Part shown: positions 25,501 to 33,527 of the stretch, one piece after another | Layout: each line of letters begins with the position of its first letter | Position numbering within the stretch: the first letter of the stretch is position 1 | DNA from: an uncultured Eubacterium sp. | GTDB taxonomy: Bacteria; Bacillota; Clostridia; Lachnospirales; Lachnospiraceae | Length of the DNA stretch: 44,287 nucleotides | Reading direction: 5' to 3' | Assembly (NCBI GenBank): GCA_904502145.1 | Contig: CAJGDH010000001.1 | Location: 1 to 44,287, forward strand | The notes under the pieces: model-generated | What the model saw: the letters and a program-made list of their open reading frames with translations, nothing else | Database searches by the model: none | What the model was told of the DNA's origin: nothing | Made by a program: the position numbers and the translations under genes

Positions 25501-26085
25501 ATCGAAGAGTATAAGGAGGTCGGAGAAAGATACTCCTTCCTCAAGGAACAGTATGATGACATCAAGGAGACGGAAGAAAAGCTCCTCGACCTGATCGACC
25601 AGTTCAACACCAAGATGAAAGCGCAGTTTGATGAGAAGTTCAGGGAGATCCGGGAAATGTTCAGGGAGGTTTTCCAGAAGCTCTTCCAGGGCGGTACGGC
25701 ATCCCTTGAACTGGTGGATGAAAGCAATATCCTTGAAAGCGGGATCAGGATCATCGCCCAGCCTCCGGGCAAAAAGCTGCAGAATATCATGCTGCTTTCC
25801 GGCGGTGAGCGGGCACTTACGGCTATCGCGCTTCTCTTTGCCATACAGAATCTCAAACCATCCCCCTTCTGTCTGCTGGATGAGATCGAGGCTGCCCTGG
25901 ATGACACCAACATCATCCGGTTTTCCAAGTATCTCCGGACACTATCGAAAGATACGCAGTTCATCGTCATCACCCACCGCCGCGGAACCATGAGTGCAGC
26001 GGACGTGCTTTACGGGATCACCATGCAGGAGAAAGGGATCTCCACCCTGATTTCCGTGGATATGATCGACAAAGGGCTGGATTAA
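22522..26085 (+). CDS. smc: Chromosome segregation protein SMC
   Basis: 1187 residues, full length. With ScpA and ScpB it forms the condensin that organises the chromosome. Walker A GPNGSGKSN is at 31-39, followed by two long coiled coils (about 170-490 and 670-1000) around a hinge with GVVADILTM and LLNPGGSITGG. The C-terminal head has the signature LLSGGERALTAIALLFAIQ (near 1090) and Walker B PFCLLDEIEAALDD (near 1118). AGGAGA precedes the ATG by 2-3 bases. scpA and scpB are not in the window, while ftsY follows as in many Firmicutes. Confidence 0.98.
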   Translation: MYLKSIEINGFKSFANKIVFEFPHSITGIVGPNGSGKSNIGDAVRWVLGEQSAKQLRGSRMEDVIFSGTESRKPLGFAYVAITFENSDRKIPLDYDEIKVARRVYRSGESEYLINGSICRRRQIVELFYDTGIGKEGYSIIGQGQVEKILSGRLEDSRELFDEAAGIAKYKKDKNVTEKTLEKSRDDLARVTDILNVLEAQVGPLEEQSKKARQFLKLRDQEKDIDIRLFLHDYAAAEKTRQESGDRITVVKEDLETTKTDYQKTKEKNAAILEKAEGYTKQADELEQSLNGLREEHNVLDRSMVELQHEIDKNHLLEDQYISGIQQAENDIEGRQAELALQEKQIEEDREVLLDCDNALSLLEVDRQNVSDQLEELEAARSQEQEQMLSLLSDTSDLKEKITRVETLEEQLNLRNAEYNSRYLLLRSEIAEYHTGAEALSTERESLEKERRSLETVYNEMDKKARSCRDSIANLQQKADLHHQAFLRNRSQYETLSNLSERYEGYNRPIKYVMEQKKDHPDIIGVVADILTMDKAYETAIEIALGSSLQNIVTEQEDVAKEMISILKKNRMGRATFLPLTSIRRRNIAINPSILEEEGVVGIAADLVMAEDRFRNLVTSLLGRTIVCKNVDHALYLAKKYNFSLRIVTLDGELLNPGGSITGGAYKNNSNLLGRSREIEEYKEAMVLAEKAYEQARTDLKKAREEEGRISSETVKTRKKLDALIFRLNQQDQQIPQMQEKEEELQKRLEELKQEHRMIKEQIAEIKVQKRALSKSQEHQEINSEENQDVMVDLDQQIQELSAESERLQEEYNELVLKQGQTRQKIEFAQMTITRLNEEISSFRETIREIRQDQNSLLLANRRHEAGLKEKQIRLREMEEKIAGLEQSAEVIREARRGITEELNTSYKELEEAGERLRLLEREENRLESTYEKASAELESLTDYMWDTYEITYPYVKSLGMEDGTVADLRRWRKEKKTLRQEIKALGNVNVHAIEEYKEVGERYSFLKEQYDDIKETEEKLLDLIDQFNTKMKAQFDEKFREIREMFREVFQKLFQGGTASLELVDESNILESGIRIIAQPPGKKLQNIMLLSGGERALTAIALLFAIQNLKPSPFCLLDEIEAALDDTNIIRFSKYLRTLSKDTQFIVITHRRGTMSAADVLYGITMQEKGISTLISVDMIDKGLD

Positions 26086-26121
26086 ACAATTTCAGGAGAA
26101 TGAATATAAGGACAGAACAAT

Positions 26122-27153
26122 ATGAGTGAAAAGAAAGGTTTTTTCAGCCGGCTGCTCAGCGGGCTTGCCAAAACAAGAAAAAGTATTATCAGAGGTCTTG
26201 ACTCTCTCTTTAACGGTTTCTCCAAAATCGACGAGGATTTCTATGAAGAACTGGAAGAGATTCTGATCATGGGAGACCTCGGTGTGGATACCACCATGAA
26301 GATCATCGATGATCTTCGTGACCAGGTGGATGAACAGAACATCAAAGAACCTGCCCAGTGCAGGGATCTTCTGATCAACATCATCAAGGAACAGATGCAT
26401 GTTGACGAAACGGCCTATGAATATGAGGATAAAACCTCCGTCGTTCTGATCATCGGAGTAAACGGCGTGGGCAAGACCACCACCATCGGAAAGCTTGCTT
26501 CCCAGCTGAAAGCGAAGAACAAGAAGGTCATCATGGCTGCCGCGGACACTTTCCGTGCCGCCGCCATCGAACAGCTTACGGAATGGGCAAACCGGGCCGG
26601 TGTGGATATCATCGCCCAGCAGGAAGGTTCCGATCCGGCAGCTGTGGTCTACGATGCCTGCCAGGCGGCAAAATCCAGGAAGGCGGATGTGCTCCTGGTA
26701 GACACCGCAGGAAGACTTCACAACAAAAAGAATCTGATGAACGAATTATCCAAGATCCGGAGGGTCATCGAGCGGGAATACCCCGAGGCATATCTGGAGA
26801 CCCTGATCGTTCTTGACGGTACCACCGGGCAGAATGCCCTGATGCAGGCCAGACAGTTTAAGGAAGTAACGGATATCTCCGGCATCGTCCTGACAAAGCT
26901 TGACGGCACGGCAAAAGGCGGCATCGCCATCGCCATCCAGGCAGAGATGAACATACCGGTCAAATATATCGGGATCGGTGAGACCATAGATGATCTGCAG
27001 AAGTTTGATTCCGACGCTTTTGTCAATGCCCTGTTTGAACGGGAGGAAATCCCGGAGGAAGAAGAGGGGCAGACGGAAGAAGCAGCCGAGGAAGGGTCAA
27101 CGGAAGCAGAGGAGCAGAAAGGAAATCCTGATGATGGAACAACTGAATCTTGA
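26122..27153 (+). CDS. ftsY: Signal recognition particle receptor FtsY
   Basis: 343 residues. This GTPase receives SRP-ribosome complexes at the membrane. Order: an N helical bundle (20-100), G1 GVNGVGKTT at 112-120, DTFRAAAIEQL, DTAGRLH at 194-200, TKLDGTAKGG at 259-268, and the closing GIGETIDDLQKFDSDAFVNA. After the normal end of the NG domain there is an added tail (306-343) with 17 Glu/Asp in 38 residues. The acidic A region of E. coli FtsY is N-terminal, so this is a different arrangement. The last 23 bases of the gene overlap the threonine ammonia-lyase start. Confidence 0.97.
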   Translation: MSEKKGFFSRLLSGLAKTRKSIIRGLDSLFNGFSKIDEDFYEELEEILIMGDLGVDTTMKIIDDLRDQVDEQNIKEPAQCRDLLINIIKEQMHVDETAYEYEDKTSVVLIIGVNGVGKTTTIGKLASQLKAKNKKVIMAAADTFRAAAIEQLTEWANRAGVDIIAQQEGSDPAAVVYDACQAAKSRKADVLLVDTAGRLHNKKNLMNELSKIRRVIEREYPEAYLETLIVLDGTTGQNALMQARQFKEVTDISGIVLTKLDGTAKGGIAIAIQAEMNIPVKYIGIGETIDDLQKFDSDAFVNALFEREEIPEEEEGQTEEAAEEGSTEAEEQKGNPDDGTTES

Positions 27154-28357
27154 CTCTTTTGAGGAGGCTTACCAGATCCTTCGCAGAGTCGTCCTTCCCA
27201 CAAACCTGATCAAAAGTGATTTTTACTCTGAGCTTACGGGCAACAAGGTATATCTGAAACCCGAGAATCTTCAGCTTACCGGCGCATATAAGATCCGGGG
27301 TGCCTATTACAAGATCAGCACTTTGCCGGAAGAAGAACGGAAAAGGGGACTGATCACTGCCTCCGCGGGAAACCATGCCCAGGGTGTGGCCTATGCCGCC
27401 AGGGAATTCGGTCTTCCTGCCATAATCGTCATGCCGGAAGCCACCCCATGGCTTAAGGTGAACCGTACGCGCAATCTCGGGGCGGAAGTCATTCTTTACG
27501 GAAAAGTGTTTGACGAATCCGCGGAGAAGGCCAGAGAACTGGCGGAGGAGAAAGGGTATACCTATGTCCATCCTTTCGATGATCTGGCAGTAGCTACCGG
27601 ACAGGGGTCCATCGCCATGGAAATCGTGAAGGAACTTCCTACCGTAGATATCATCCTGGTGCCCGTGGGAGGAGGAGGTCTTGCCACAGGCGTGTCTACC
27701 CTTGCCAGGATGCTGAATCCCAAGATCAGGGTGATCGGTGTTGAACCTGCCGGTGCAAACTGCCTGGAGCAGTCCCTTAAGGAAGGCCATGTGGTCACTA
27801 TGGATCATGTGAGCACCATCGCGGACGGTACGGCCGTCCAGACACCGGGAAAGAAGATATTTCCTTATCTTCAGGATAACCTCGACTCCGTGATCACCAT
27901 AGAAGATCATGAACTGATCGGGGCATTTCTTGACGTGCTGGAAAACCATAAGCTTTTTGTGGAGAATTCCGGCCTTCTGACGGTAGCTGCCCTCAAGCAC
28001 CTGCCCGAGAAGAACAAGAAAGTGGTCTCCATCCTCAGCGGAGGCAACATGGATGTCATCACCCTTGCTTCCGTAGTACAGAACGGACTGATCCTGCGGT
28101 CCAGGATCTTTACCATCTCCGTACGTCTCCCCGATATACCCGGACAGCTGACCAAGGTTTCCAGCGTCATCGCTGCCCAGAAAGGAAATATCATCAAGCT
28201 TGAGCACAACCAGTTCGTCAGTGTCAACCGCAACAGTTCCGTTGAGCTTACCATCACCATGGAAGCTTTCGGTGAAGAGCATAAGCAGGCTATTAAAGAG
28301 GCTCTGGCAGAGGCCGGCTTCAACCCGGTTGAACGCATGCCCGGCAGTCTGTATTAA
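27131..28357 (+). CDS. ilvA: Threonine ammonia-lyase, short (TdcB-like) form with ACT domain
   Basis: 408 residues. It converts threonine to 2-oxobutanoate and ammonia with pyridoxal phosphate, feeding isoleucine synthesis or propionate/energy metabolism. PLP lysine K54 lies in TGAYKIRGAYY; SAGNHAQGVAYAA and the phosphate-binding loop PVGGGGLATG follow. A single C-terminal ACT domain (FTISVRLPDIPGQLTKVSSV) suggests allosteric control. The length and single ACT domain fit the 400-residue group of clostridia rather than long biosynthetic IlvA. The frame opens upstream inside ftsY, but AAAGGA sits 7 bases before the ATG at 27131, giving a 23-base overlap with ftsY. Catabolic or biosynthetic role cannot be fixed from sequence. 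Confidence 0.94.
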   Translation: MMEQLNLDSFEEAYQILRRVVLPTNLIKSDFYSELTGNKVYLKPENLQLTGAYKIRGAYYKISTLPEEERKRGLITASAGNHAQGVAYAAREFGLPAIIVMPEATPWLKVNRTRNLGAEVILYGKVFDESAEKARELAEEKGYTYVHPFDDLAVATGQGSIAMEIVKELPTVDIILVPVGGGGLATGVSTLARMLNPKIRVIGVEPAGANCLEQSLKEGHVVTMDHVSTIADGTAVQTPGKKIFPYLQDNLDSVITIEDHELIGAFLDVLENHKLFVENSGLLTVAALKHLPEKNKKVVSILSGGNMDVITLASVVQNGLILRSRIFTISVRLPDIPGQLTKVSSVIAAQKGNIIKLEHNQFVSVNRNSSVELTITMEAFGEEHKQAIKEALAEAGFNPVERMPGSLY

Positions 28358-28379
28358 GCGGCGGCTCCATTGTTTTTGG

Positions 28380-28407
28380 TTGCAAAACATGGGATGTCTG
28401 TTATAAT
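28380..28407 (+). promoter_or_regulatory. Promoter for the Asp23-nusB-xseA operon
   Basis: TTGCAA (28380-28385), 16-base spacer and a perfect TATAAT (28402-28407), 33 bases before the Asp23-family start. It may drive the whole run to recN, as no terminator was seen in between. Confidence 0.75.
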
Positions 28408-28439
28408 TAATGTAATATAACAGGATTAAGGAGGACATT

Positions 28440-28814
28440 ATGACCAATATAGCTGATAATACAAAAAACGGTTATGATATAGAAGGTATCGGCAGTGTTC
28501 AGATCGCGGATGAGATCGTTTCCGTCATCGCCGGACTTGCCGCCACGGAAGTGGAAGGCGTCAACAAGATGTATGGCAATATCACCAATGAGATCGTGAG
28601 CAAGCTTACCATGAAGAAGCTGTCCAAAGGTGTGAAGGCGACCATTCATGATGACACTGTCGACGTTTATCTCAAGCTTGTCCTTGATTACGGTGTAAAT
28701 ATTGCAAAAGTATCTGCCGAAGTACAGGAACGGGTCAAGGGTGCCATCGAGACCATGACCGGTCTGACGGTAAATGAGATCAATATCCGGATCGCCGGTA
28801 TTCAGACCGAATAA
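28440..28814 (+). CDS. Asp23/Gls24-family envelope stress protein
   Basis: 124 residues. The family core is clear: GSVQIADEIVSVIAGLAATE, VEGVNKMYGN, and VYLKLVLDYGVNIAKVSAEV with the C-terminal MTGLTVNEINIRIAGIQTE. Such proteins are small and cytoplasmic, attach to the membrane through AmaP-type partners in staphylococci, and are tied to envelope stress. No amaP-like gene is adjacent. AAGGAGG precedes the ATG. Position before nusB is common in clostridia. Confidence 0.93.
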   Translation: MTNIADNTKNGYDIEGIGSVQIADEIVSVIAGLAATEVEGVNKMYGNITNEIVSKLTMKKLSKGVKATIHDDTVDVYLKLVLDYGVNIAKVSAEVQERVKGAIETMTGLTVNEINIRIAGIQTE

Positions 28815-28850
28815 TACCCCCCACATTATTTTCCTTACGGAGGTTCATTC

Positions 28851-29246
28851 ATGAAGATGTCACGCAGGAAGATAAGGGAATCGATTTTTCTCTTACTTTT
28901 CCGAATTGAATTCAATACCAGGGAGGAATTGTCAGAACAGGCAGAGGACTTTTACTCCGGCCTGGAATCCCCTGAAGATTCCGCTTATATCCGTGCAAAG
29001 CTGGACGGTATCCTGGATGCCCTTCCTGTGATCGATGAAAAGATCGGGGAGATCTGTACCGGCTGGAAGCTCAACCGGCTGGGTAAAACAGAGCTGGCTA
29101 TTCTGCGTCTTGCGGTGTATGAGGTACTGTATGATGAGGAGATTCCCACCGGAGTAGCCATCAATGAAGCAGTTGAGATCGCCAAAATCTACTGCAATGA
29201 GGAAGCCCCGCGTTTTATTAACGGAGTACTGGCGAAATTGGCCTGA
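28851..29246 (+). CDS. nusB: Transcription antitermination factor NusB
   Basis: 131 residues, all-helical. NusB with S10 (NusE) binds boxA in rRNA operons and supports antitermination. Seen: SRRKIRESIFLLLFRIEF, WKLNRLGKTELAILRLAVYE, VAINEAVEIAKIYCNEEAP and FINGVLAKLA, the classical family ending. GGAGG lies 7 bases before the ATG at 28851. Confidence 0.96.
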   Translation: MKMSRRKIRESIFLLLFRIEFNTREELSEQAEDFYSGLESPEDSAYIRAKLDGILDALPVIDEKIGEICTGWKLNRLGKTELAILRLAVYEVLYDEEIPTGVAINEAVEIAKIYCNEEAPRFINGVLAKLA

Positions 29247-29336
29247 GTGCTGTGACGATCGAAGACAAAACCAGAGGCGGTGGATGAGGTATTACCTTTT
29301 CACCGCTTTTTCTCTTATCCGGGTGATTTACTGATC

Positions 29337-30548
29337 ATGAAACACATATTTACGGTCTCCCAGGTCAATTCCTACATCCATCGGATCTTTGATTCAGATT
29401 ACGCCCTTCGAAGGATCTGTATCCAGGGAGAGATATCCAATTGCAAATATCATTCCTCCGGCCATCTTTATTTCTCCATGAAAGACGATCGGAGCAGTAT
29501 CCGGTGCGTTATGTTTTCAGGAGACCGGAGATCCGGTCTGGATTTCCGTCTCGAGAACGGACAGCTTGTCCTGGTCACCGGACATGTTTCCGTCTTTGAG
29601 AGGGACGGAAGCTATCAGCTCTACGCCAAAAACATCAGCCTGGCCGGAGCAGGATTGCTGTATCAGAAGTTTGAGCTCCTGAAAAATGAACTGGCTGAAA
29701 AAGGCTATTTCGACCACGACCGGAAGAAAGAGCTGCCGCCTTACCCCAAAACCATCGGCATCGTCACAGCCGCGACAGGGGCTGCCATCGAGGATATCAA
29801 GAGCATAGCCGCCAGGAGAAATCCCTACGTGCAGCTGTATCTTTATCCTGCCAGGGTCCAGGGGGAGGGCGCGGCGGAATCTGTGGCTTCCGGGATCCGC
29901 TTCTTCGATGATTTCGGTGTAGATGTCATCATCATCGGAAGAGGGGGCGGTTCCATGGAGGACCTGTGGGCCTTCAATGAGAGGGTCCTCGCAGATGCCA
30001 TCTACCAGGCCCGGACTCCTGTCATATCCGGAACCGGTCATGAGGTTGATATGACCATCGCCGATTATTGTGCGGATCTCAGGGCCCCCACGCCCTCCGC
30101 AGCCTGTGAGATGGCCATCCCGGATGTCTTTGCCCTCCTGCAGCAGATCGACCGTTATCAGGACGCTCTGGAGGGTTCATGGGCACAGCAGATGGACCGG
30201 ATCAACCGCAGGATCGATCTCTATCACAGACTGCTTGAAGCGAATCATCCCGGGACCAGGCTCAAAGAACAACGAAATAAGCTGAAAACCTATATTCAGC
30301 AGATGGATGTTCTCATCCGCAGTCATCTGAGGACTGCCGGAATGCGGGCAGACCATTATGGGGAGAAGCTTACAGCCCTTTCCCCCTCCGTGCGTTTAAG
30401 CGGCGGTTTTGTTTATGCACACAAGAAAGACATGAGCCCTGTCTCATCAATCCGGCAGATCCGGGAAGGGGAGGATTTCTCCCTCATATTCCGGGACGGC
30501 CGGGCGGATGTCCACACTTTACAAATATCAGACAAAGAAGGGATATAA
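29337..30548 (+). CDS. xseA: Exodeoxyribonuclease VII large subunit
   Basis: 403 residues from the chosen start. Exonuclease VII degrades single-stranded DNA from both ends. An N-terminal OB fold (TVSQVNSYIHRIF, GEISNCKYHSSGHLYFSMKD) is followed by the catalytic domain (YPKTIGIVTAATGAAIEDI, VIIIGRGGGSMEDLWAFNE, VISGTGHEVDMTIADYCADL, APTPSAACE) and a helical tail. The frame opens 19 codons upstream at 29280, and neither start has a strong ribosome binding site; MKHIFTVSQVN matches the usual family N-terminus and is preferred. The 3' end overlaps the open frame upstream of xseB but not xseB itself. Confidence 0.94.
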   Translation: MKHIFTVSQVNSYIHRIFDSDYALRRICIQGEISNCKYHSSGHLYFSMKDDRSSIRCVMFSGDRRSGLDFRLENGQLVLVTGHVSVFERDGSYQLYAKNISLAGAGLLYQKFELLKNELAEKGYFDHDRKKELPPYPKTIGIVTAATGAAIEDIKSIAARRNPYVQLYLYPARVQGEGAAESVASGIRFFDDFGVDVIIIGRGGGSMEDLWAFNERVLADAIYQARTPVISGTGHEVDMTIADYCADLRAPTPSAACEMAIPDVFALLQQIDRYQDALEGSWAQQMDRINRRIDLYHRLLEANHPGTRLKEQRNKLKTYIQQMDVLIRSHLRTAGMRADHYGEKLTALSPSVRLSGGFVYAHKKDMSPVSSIRQIREGEDFSLIFRDGRADVHTLQISDKEGI

Positions 30549-30549
30549 C

Positions 30550-30786
30550 ATGGCAAAAGGAAAGTTTTCACTGGAGGATGCCTTCCGGGATCTGGATGAC
30601 ATCATATCCGCTCTGGAACAGCCGGACATCCGGCTGGAGGATTCCATGGCATTGTATAAAAAAGGAGTCAAGCTTCTGGATAAATGCCGGCAGACCATAG
30701 ACCGGACCGAAAAAGAGATCATCATATTGCAGGAGGGGCGAGATGGACAATTCGATGAAAGACCAGATCAGACAGAAAGCAGATAG
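30550..30786 (+). CDS. xseB: Exodeoxyribonuclease VII small subunit
   Basis: 78 residues, helical hairpin. Seen: SLEDAFRDLDDIISALEQPD, LEDSMALYKKGVKLLDKCRQ, followed by EKEI. This is the regulatory/structural partner of XseA. Start at 30550 is chosen because AGAAGGGA lies 6 bases upstream. It begins 1 base after the xseA stop and overlaps the ispA start by 44 bases. Confidence 0.94.
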   Translation: MAKGKFSLEDAFRDLDDIISALEQPDIRLEDSMALYKKGVKLLDKCRQTIDRTEKEIIILQEGRDGQFDERPDQTESR

Positions 30787-31639
30787 GATCGAATCCATCC
30801 TTTCCTCTTTTCTGCCGGAGGAGACCGGTTACCAGAAGCCGGTGATCTCCGCCATGAACTATACCATGAATGCCGGAGGCAAAAGACTCCGCCCCATGCT
30901 TATGGAAGAGACCTATCTTATGTTCGGAGGAACAGACCGGGATATGATCGAGCCTTTTATGGCTGCCATCGAAATGATCCACACCTATTCACTGATCCAT
31001 GACGATCTTCCTGCCCTGGATAACGACGATTACCGAAGAGGGCGTAAGACCGCCCACATCGTCTATGGGGAAGCCATGGCCATCCTGGCCGGAGACGGTC
31101 TTCTGAATTATGCCTTTGAGACAGCGTCGAAGGCTTTCCGGGGAGACAGCCGTGATTCAGTCATCGGAAGGGCATTTCAGGTTCTTGCGGCAAAACCCGG
31201 CATCTACGGGATGATCGGCGGCCAGACCGCTGATGTGGCAGACGAAGATAAAGACATTACTCTCGATGAGCTGATGTTTATCCATAAAAACAAAACTTCC
31301 GCCCTGATCGAATGTTCCATGATGATCGGTGCCATTTTAGCCGGTGCCGACCAGGAGTCCATCCGGACCATGGAAGAGATCGCGGAAAAGATCGGTCTGG
31401 CTTTCCAGATCAGGGATGATATCCTGGATATCACCGGCAGCCAGGAAGAACTGGGCAAACCGGTGGGAAGTGATGAGAAGAACAACAAAAATACCTATGT
31501 ATCCATCAAAGGCCTGGACAGGGCGACGGAAGATGTTCTCCGCTACACCCGTGAGGCCATCGACCTGTTTGATACATTACCCTGTAAAAATGCTTACCTT
31601 CGCCGCCTGCTTCTGTATCTGAGCGGAAGAGACAACTGA
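30743..31639 (+). CDS. ispA: Farnesyl/geranyl diphosphate synthase
   Basis: 298 residues. It condenses IPP with DMAPP and GPP to C15 (possibly longer) prenyl diphosphate for bactoprenol and quinones. The first Asp-rich motif is DDLPALD at 87-93, preceded by SLIHD; GGKRLRP is upstream, and the second Asp-rich motif is in QIRDDILDITG with KPVGSDEKNNKNTY after it. AGGAGGGG lies 4 bases before the ATG. The gene start lies inside xseB, suggesting coupled translation. Confidence 0.95.
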   Translation: MDNSMKDQIRQKADRIESILSSFLPEETGYQKPVISAMNYTMNAGGKRLRPMLMEETYLMFGGTDRDMIEPFMAAIEMIHTYSLIHDDLPALDNDDYRRGRKTAHIVYGEAMAILAGDGLLNYAFETASKAFRGDSRDSVIGRAFQVLAAKPGIYGMIGGQTADVADEDKDITLDELMFIHKNKTSALIECSMMIGAILAGADQESIRTMEEIAEKIGLAFQIRDDILDITGSQEELGKPVGSDEKNNKNTYVSIKGLDRATEDVLRYTREAIDLFDTLPCKNAYLRRLLLYLSGRDN

Positions 31640-31658
31640 AGGTGAACGGAGAAAACCA

Positions 31659-33527
31659 ATGGAAAAACTACTTGATCAGATACAAAAGGCCAATGATATA
31701 AAGCATATTCCCGAGGATAAACTCGATGCCCTTGCGGCGGAGATCCGTCATTTTATCCTTAGAAATGTCAGTAAGACCGGAGGCCATCTGGCTTCAAATC
31801 TGGGGACGGTGGAGCTTACCATGGCTCTTCATCTGTGCCTGGACCTGCCGGAAGACAAGATCGTTTTTGACGTGGGTCACCAGTCATACACCCACAAGAT
31901 TCTGACCGGACGTAAAAACAGCTTCTCCACTCTCAGGCAGGAAGACGGGATCTGCGGCTTTCCCAAAAGGAAGGAAAGCCCCTGTGACGCTTTCGGAGCA
32001 GGCCACAGTTCCACCTCCATCGCCGCTGCCGCGGGCCTTGCCTACGCCAGGGACCAGGAGGGTGGTAAAGAGACTGTTGTGGCCCTGATCGGGGACGGCT
32101 CCCTGTCCGGAGGAATGGCTTACGAGGCCCTCAACAATCTTTCCTATTTCCGTAAAACAAAGAAGAATATCATCGTTATCCTCAATGATAATGAGATGTC
32201 CATCTCCGAAAATGTCGGAGCCATGAGCAGGTATCTTGGGGATATACGTTCCAAAGAGAAATATAAACAGTTCAAAGACAGTGTGGAACAGGGGCTCAAC
32301 CGGATCCCCGTCCTGGGTCGTGGAATGGCCAAAACCCTGAAACGGTCCAAGGATTCCCTGAAGAACCTTCTTGTCCCGGGAATGCTCTTTGAGAATATGG
32401 GGATCACCTATTACGGGCCGGTCAACGGGCACCATATCTCTGACCTGGTCCATGCCATAGAAACCGCAAAAAGACATCCCGGTCCGATCCTGATCCATGT
32501 GATCACCAAAAAGGGTAAGGGATATCCACCTGCAGAGAAAAACCCTGAAGCTTTTCACGGGGTGGGACCCTTCGATCTGCGCACCGGAAAGATTCCCTCA
32601 TCAGGGGAATCCTACACGGACGTTTTCTCCCGCCACCTGGTGGAGATTGCAGGGCGCGATCCAAGAATAACCGCCATAACCGCTGCCATGGCATCCGGAA
32701 CCGGCCTTGACCGGTTTAAAGAAGCCTATCCTGACCGGTTTGTGGATGTAGGCATTGCCGAGGAATTCGCGGTAACCTTTGCCGCAGGGATGGCTGCAAA
32801 CGGACTTCGTCCCGTGGTTGCCATCTATTCCACCTTCCTGCAGAGATCTTACGACCAGATCATCCATGATGTCTGCATGCAGAAGCTCCCCGTATTCTTA
32901 TGCCTGGACAGATCCGGGCTGGTGGGAGCTGACGGAGAGACCCATCAGGGGATATTTGACATATCCTATCTGAGCCATATTCCCAACCTTACCGTGATGG
33001 CACCCAAAAATGCCTGGGAACTGAAGAGCATGATGGATTTTGCGGCGGACTTCGAAGGTCCCATCGCCATGAAATATCCGAGAGGGAAGGCATTTACCGG
33101 ACTTGAGGACTGCACTCAGCCTGTGGAACTGGGCAGATCGGAAGTGATCTTCCCGGGCCGTAAGATGGTGATCCTGTCCGTCGGTACCATGATGGAGGAA
33201 TGTCTGGAGACGGTCCGCCTGTTAAGAGAGCAGGGATATGATCCGGGGCTGGTCAATGTTCGGTTTATCCGTCCCATGGACGAAGACCTTCTCCTCAGAC
33301 TGTGCGGGGAATATGACCTGATCATCACTGTGGAAGAGAATCTTAAGAACGGCGGTTTCGGCCAGATGGTCTCTTCCTTCCTCCACGACTGGAACAAGGA
33401 AAACTGTCTGATCTCCTTCGGGATAGATGATGCTTTTGTCGAACATGCCCCCGTCGGCCGTCAGAGAACCATTCACGGGATCGACGCGGCGTCCATGGCG
33501 GCACGTATAATAGAGAGGATATCATGA
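31659..33527 (+). CDS. dxs: 1-deoxy-D-xylulose-5-phosphate synthase
   Basis: 622 residues. It joins pyruvate and glyceraldehyde 3-phosphate with thiamine diphosphate, the first step of the MEP isoprenoid route. Seen: GGHLASNLGTVELTMALH, FDVGHQSYTHKILTGR, the ThDP-binding GDGSLSGGMAYEALNN, GITYYGPVNGHHI, GKGYPPAEKNP, DVGIAEEFAVTFAAGMA, and a transketolase C-terminal domain. GGAG lies 7 bases before the ATG. Its stop overlaps the tlyA start by 4 bases (ATGA). Confidence 0.97.
   Translation: MEKLLDQIQKANDIKHIPEDKLDALAAEIRHFILRNVSKTGGHLASNLGTVELTMALHLCLDLPEDKIVFDVGHQSYTHKILTGRKNSFSTLRQEDGICGFPKRKESPCDAFGAGHSSTSIAAAAGLAYARDQEGGKETVVALIGDGSLSGGMAYEALNNLSYFRKTKKNIIVILNDNEMSISENVGAMSRYLGDIRSKEKYKQFKDSVEQGLNRIPVLGRGMAKTLKRSKDSLKNLLVPGMLFENMGITYYGPVNGHHISDLVHAIETAKRHPGPILIHVITKKGKGYPPAEKNPEAFHGVGPFDLRTGKIPSSGESYTDVFSRHLVEIAGRDPRITAITAAMASGTGLDRFKEAYPDRFVDVGIAEEFAVTFAAGMAANGLRPVVAIYSTFLQRSYDQIIHDVCMQKLPVFLCLDRSGLVGADGETHQGIFDISYLSHIPNLTVMAPKNAWELKSMMDFAADFEGPIAMKYPRGKAFTGLEDCTQPVELGRSEVIFPGRKMVILSVGTMMEECLETVRLLREQGYDPGLVNVRFIRPMDEDLLLRLCGEYDLIITVEENLKNGGFGQMVSSFLHDWNKENCLISFGIDDAFVEHAPVGRQRTIHGIDAASMAARIIERIS

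Noticed and set aside
26990..27130. Arg/Lys-rich N-terminal extension of the threonine ammonia-lyase
   Set aside because: It is the acidic FtsY tail read in another frame, and a proper ribosome binding site exists before 27131.
27023..28447. 474-codon open frame antisense to ilvA
   Set aside because: Covers the threonine ammonia-lyase gene, which has all its motifs; no start signal or family match.
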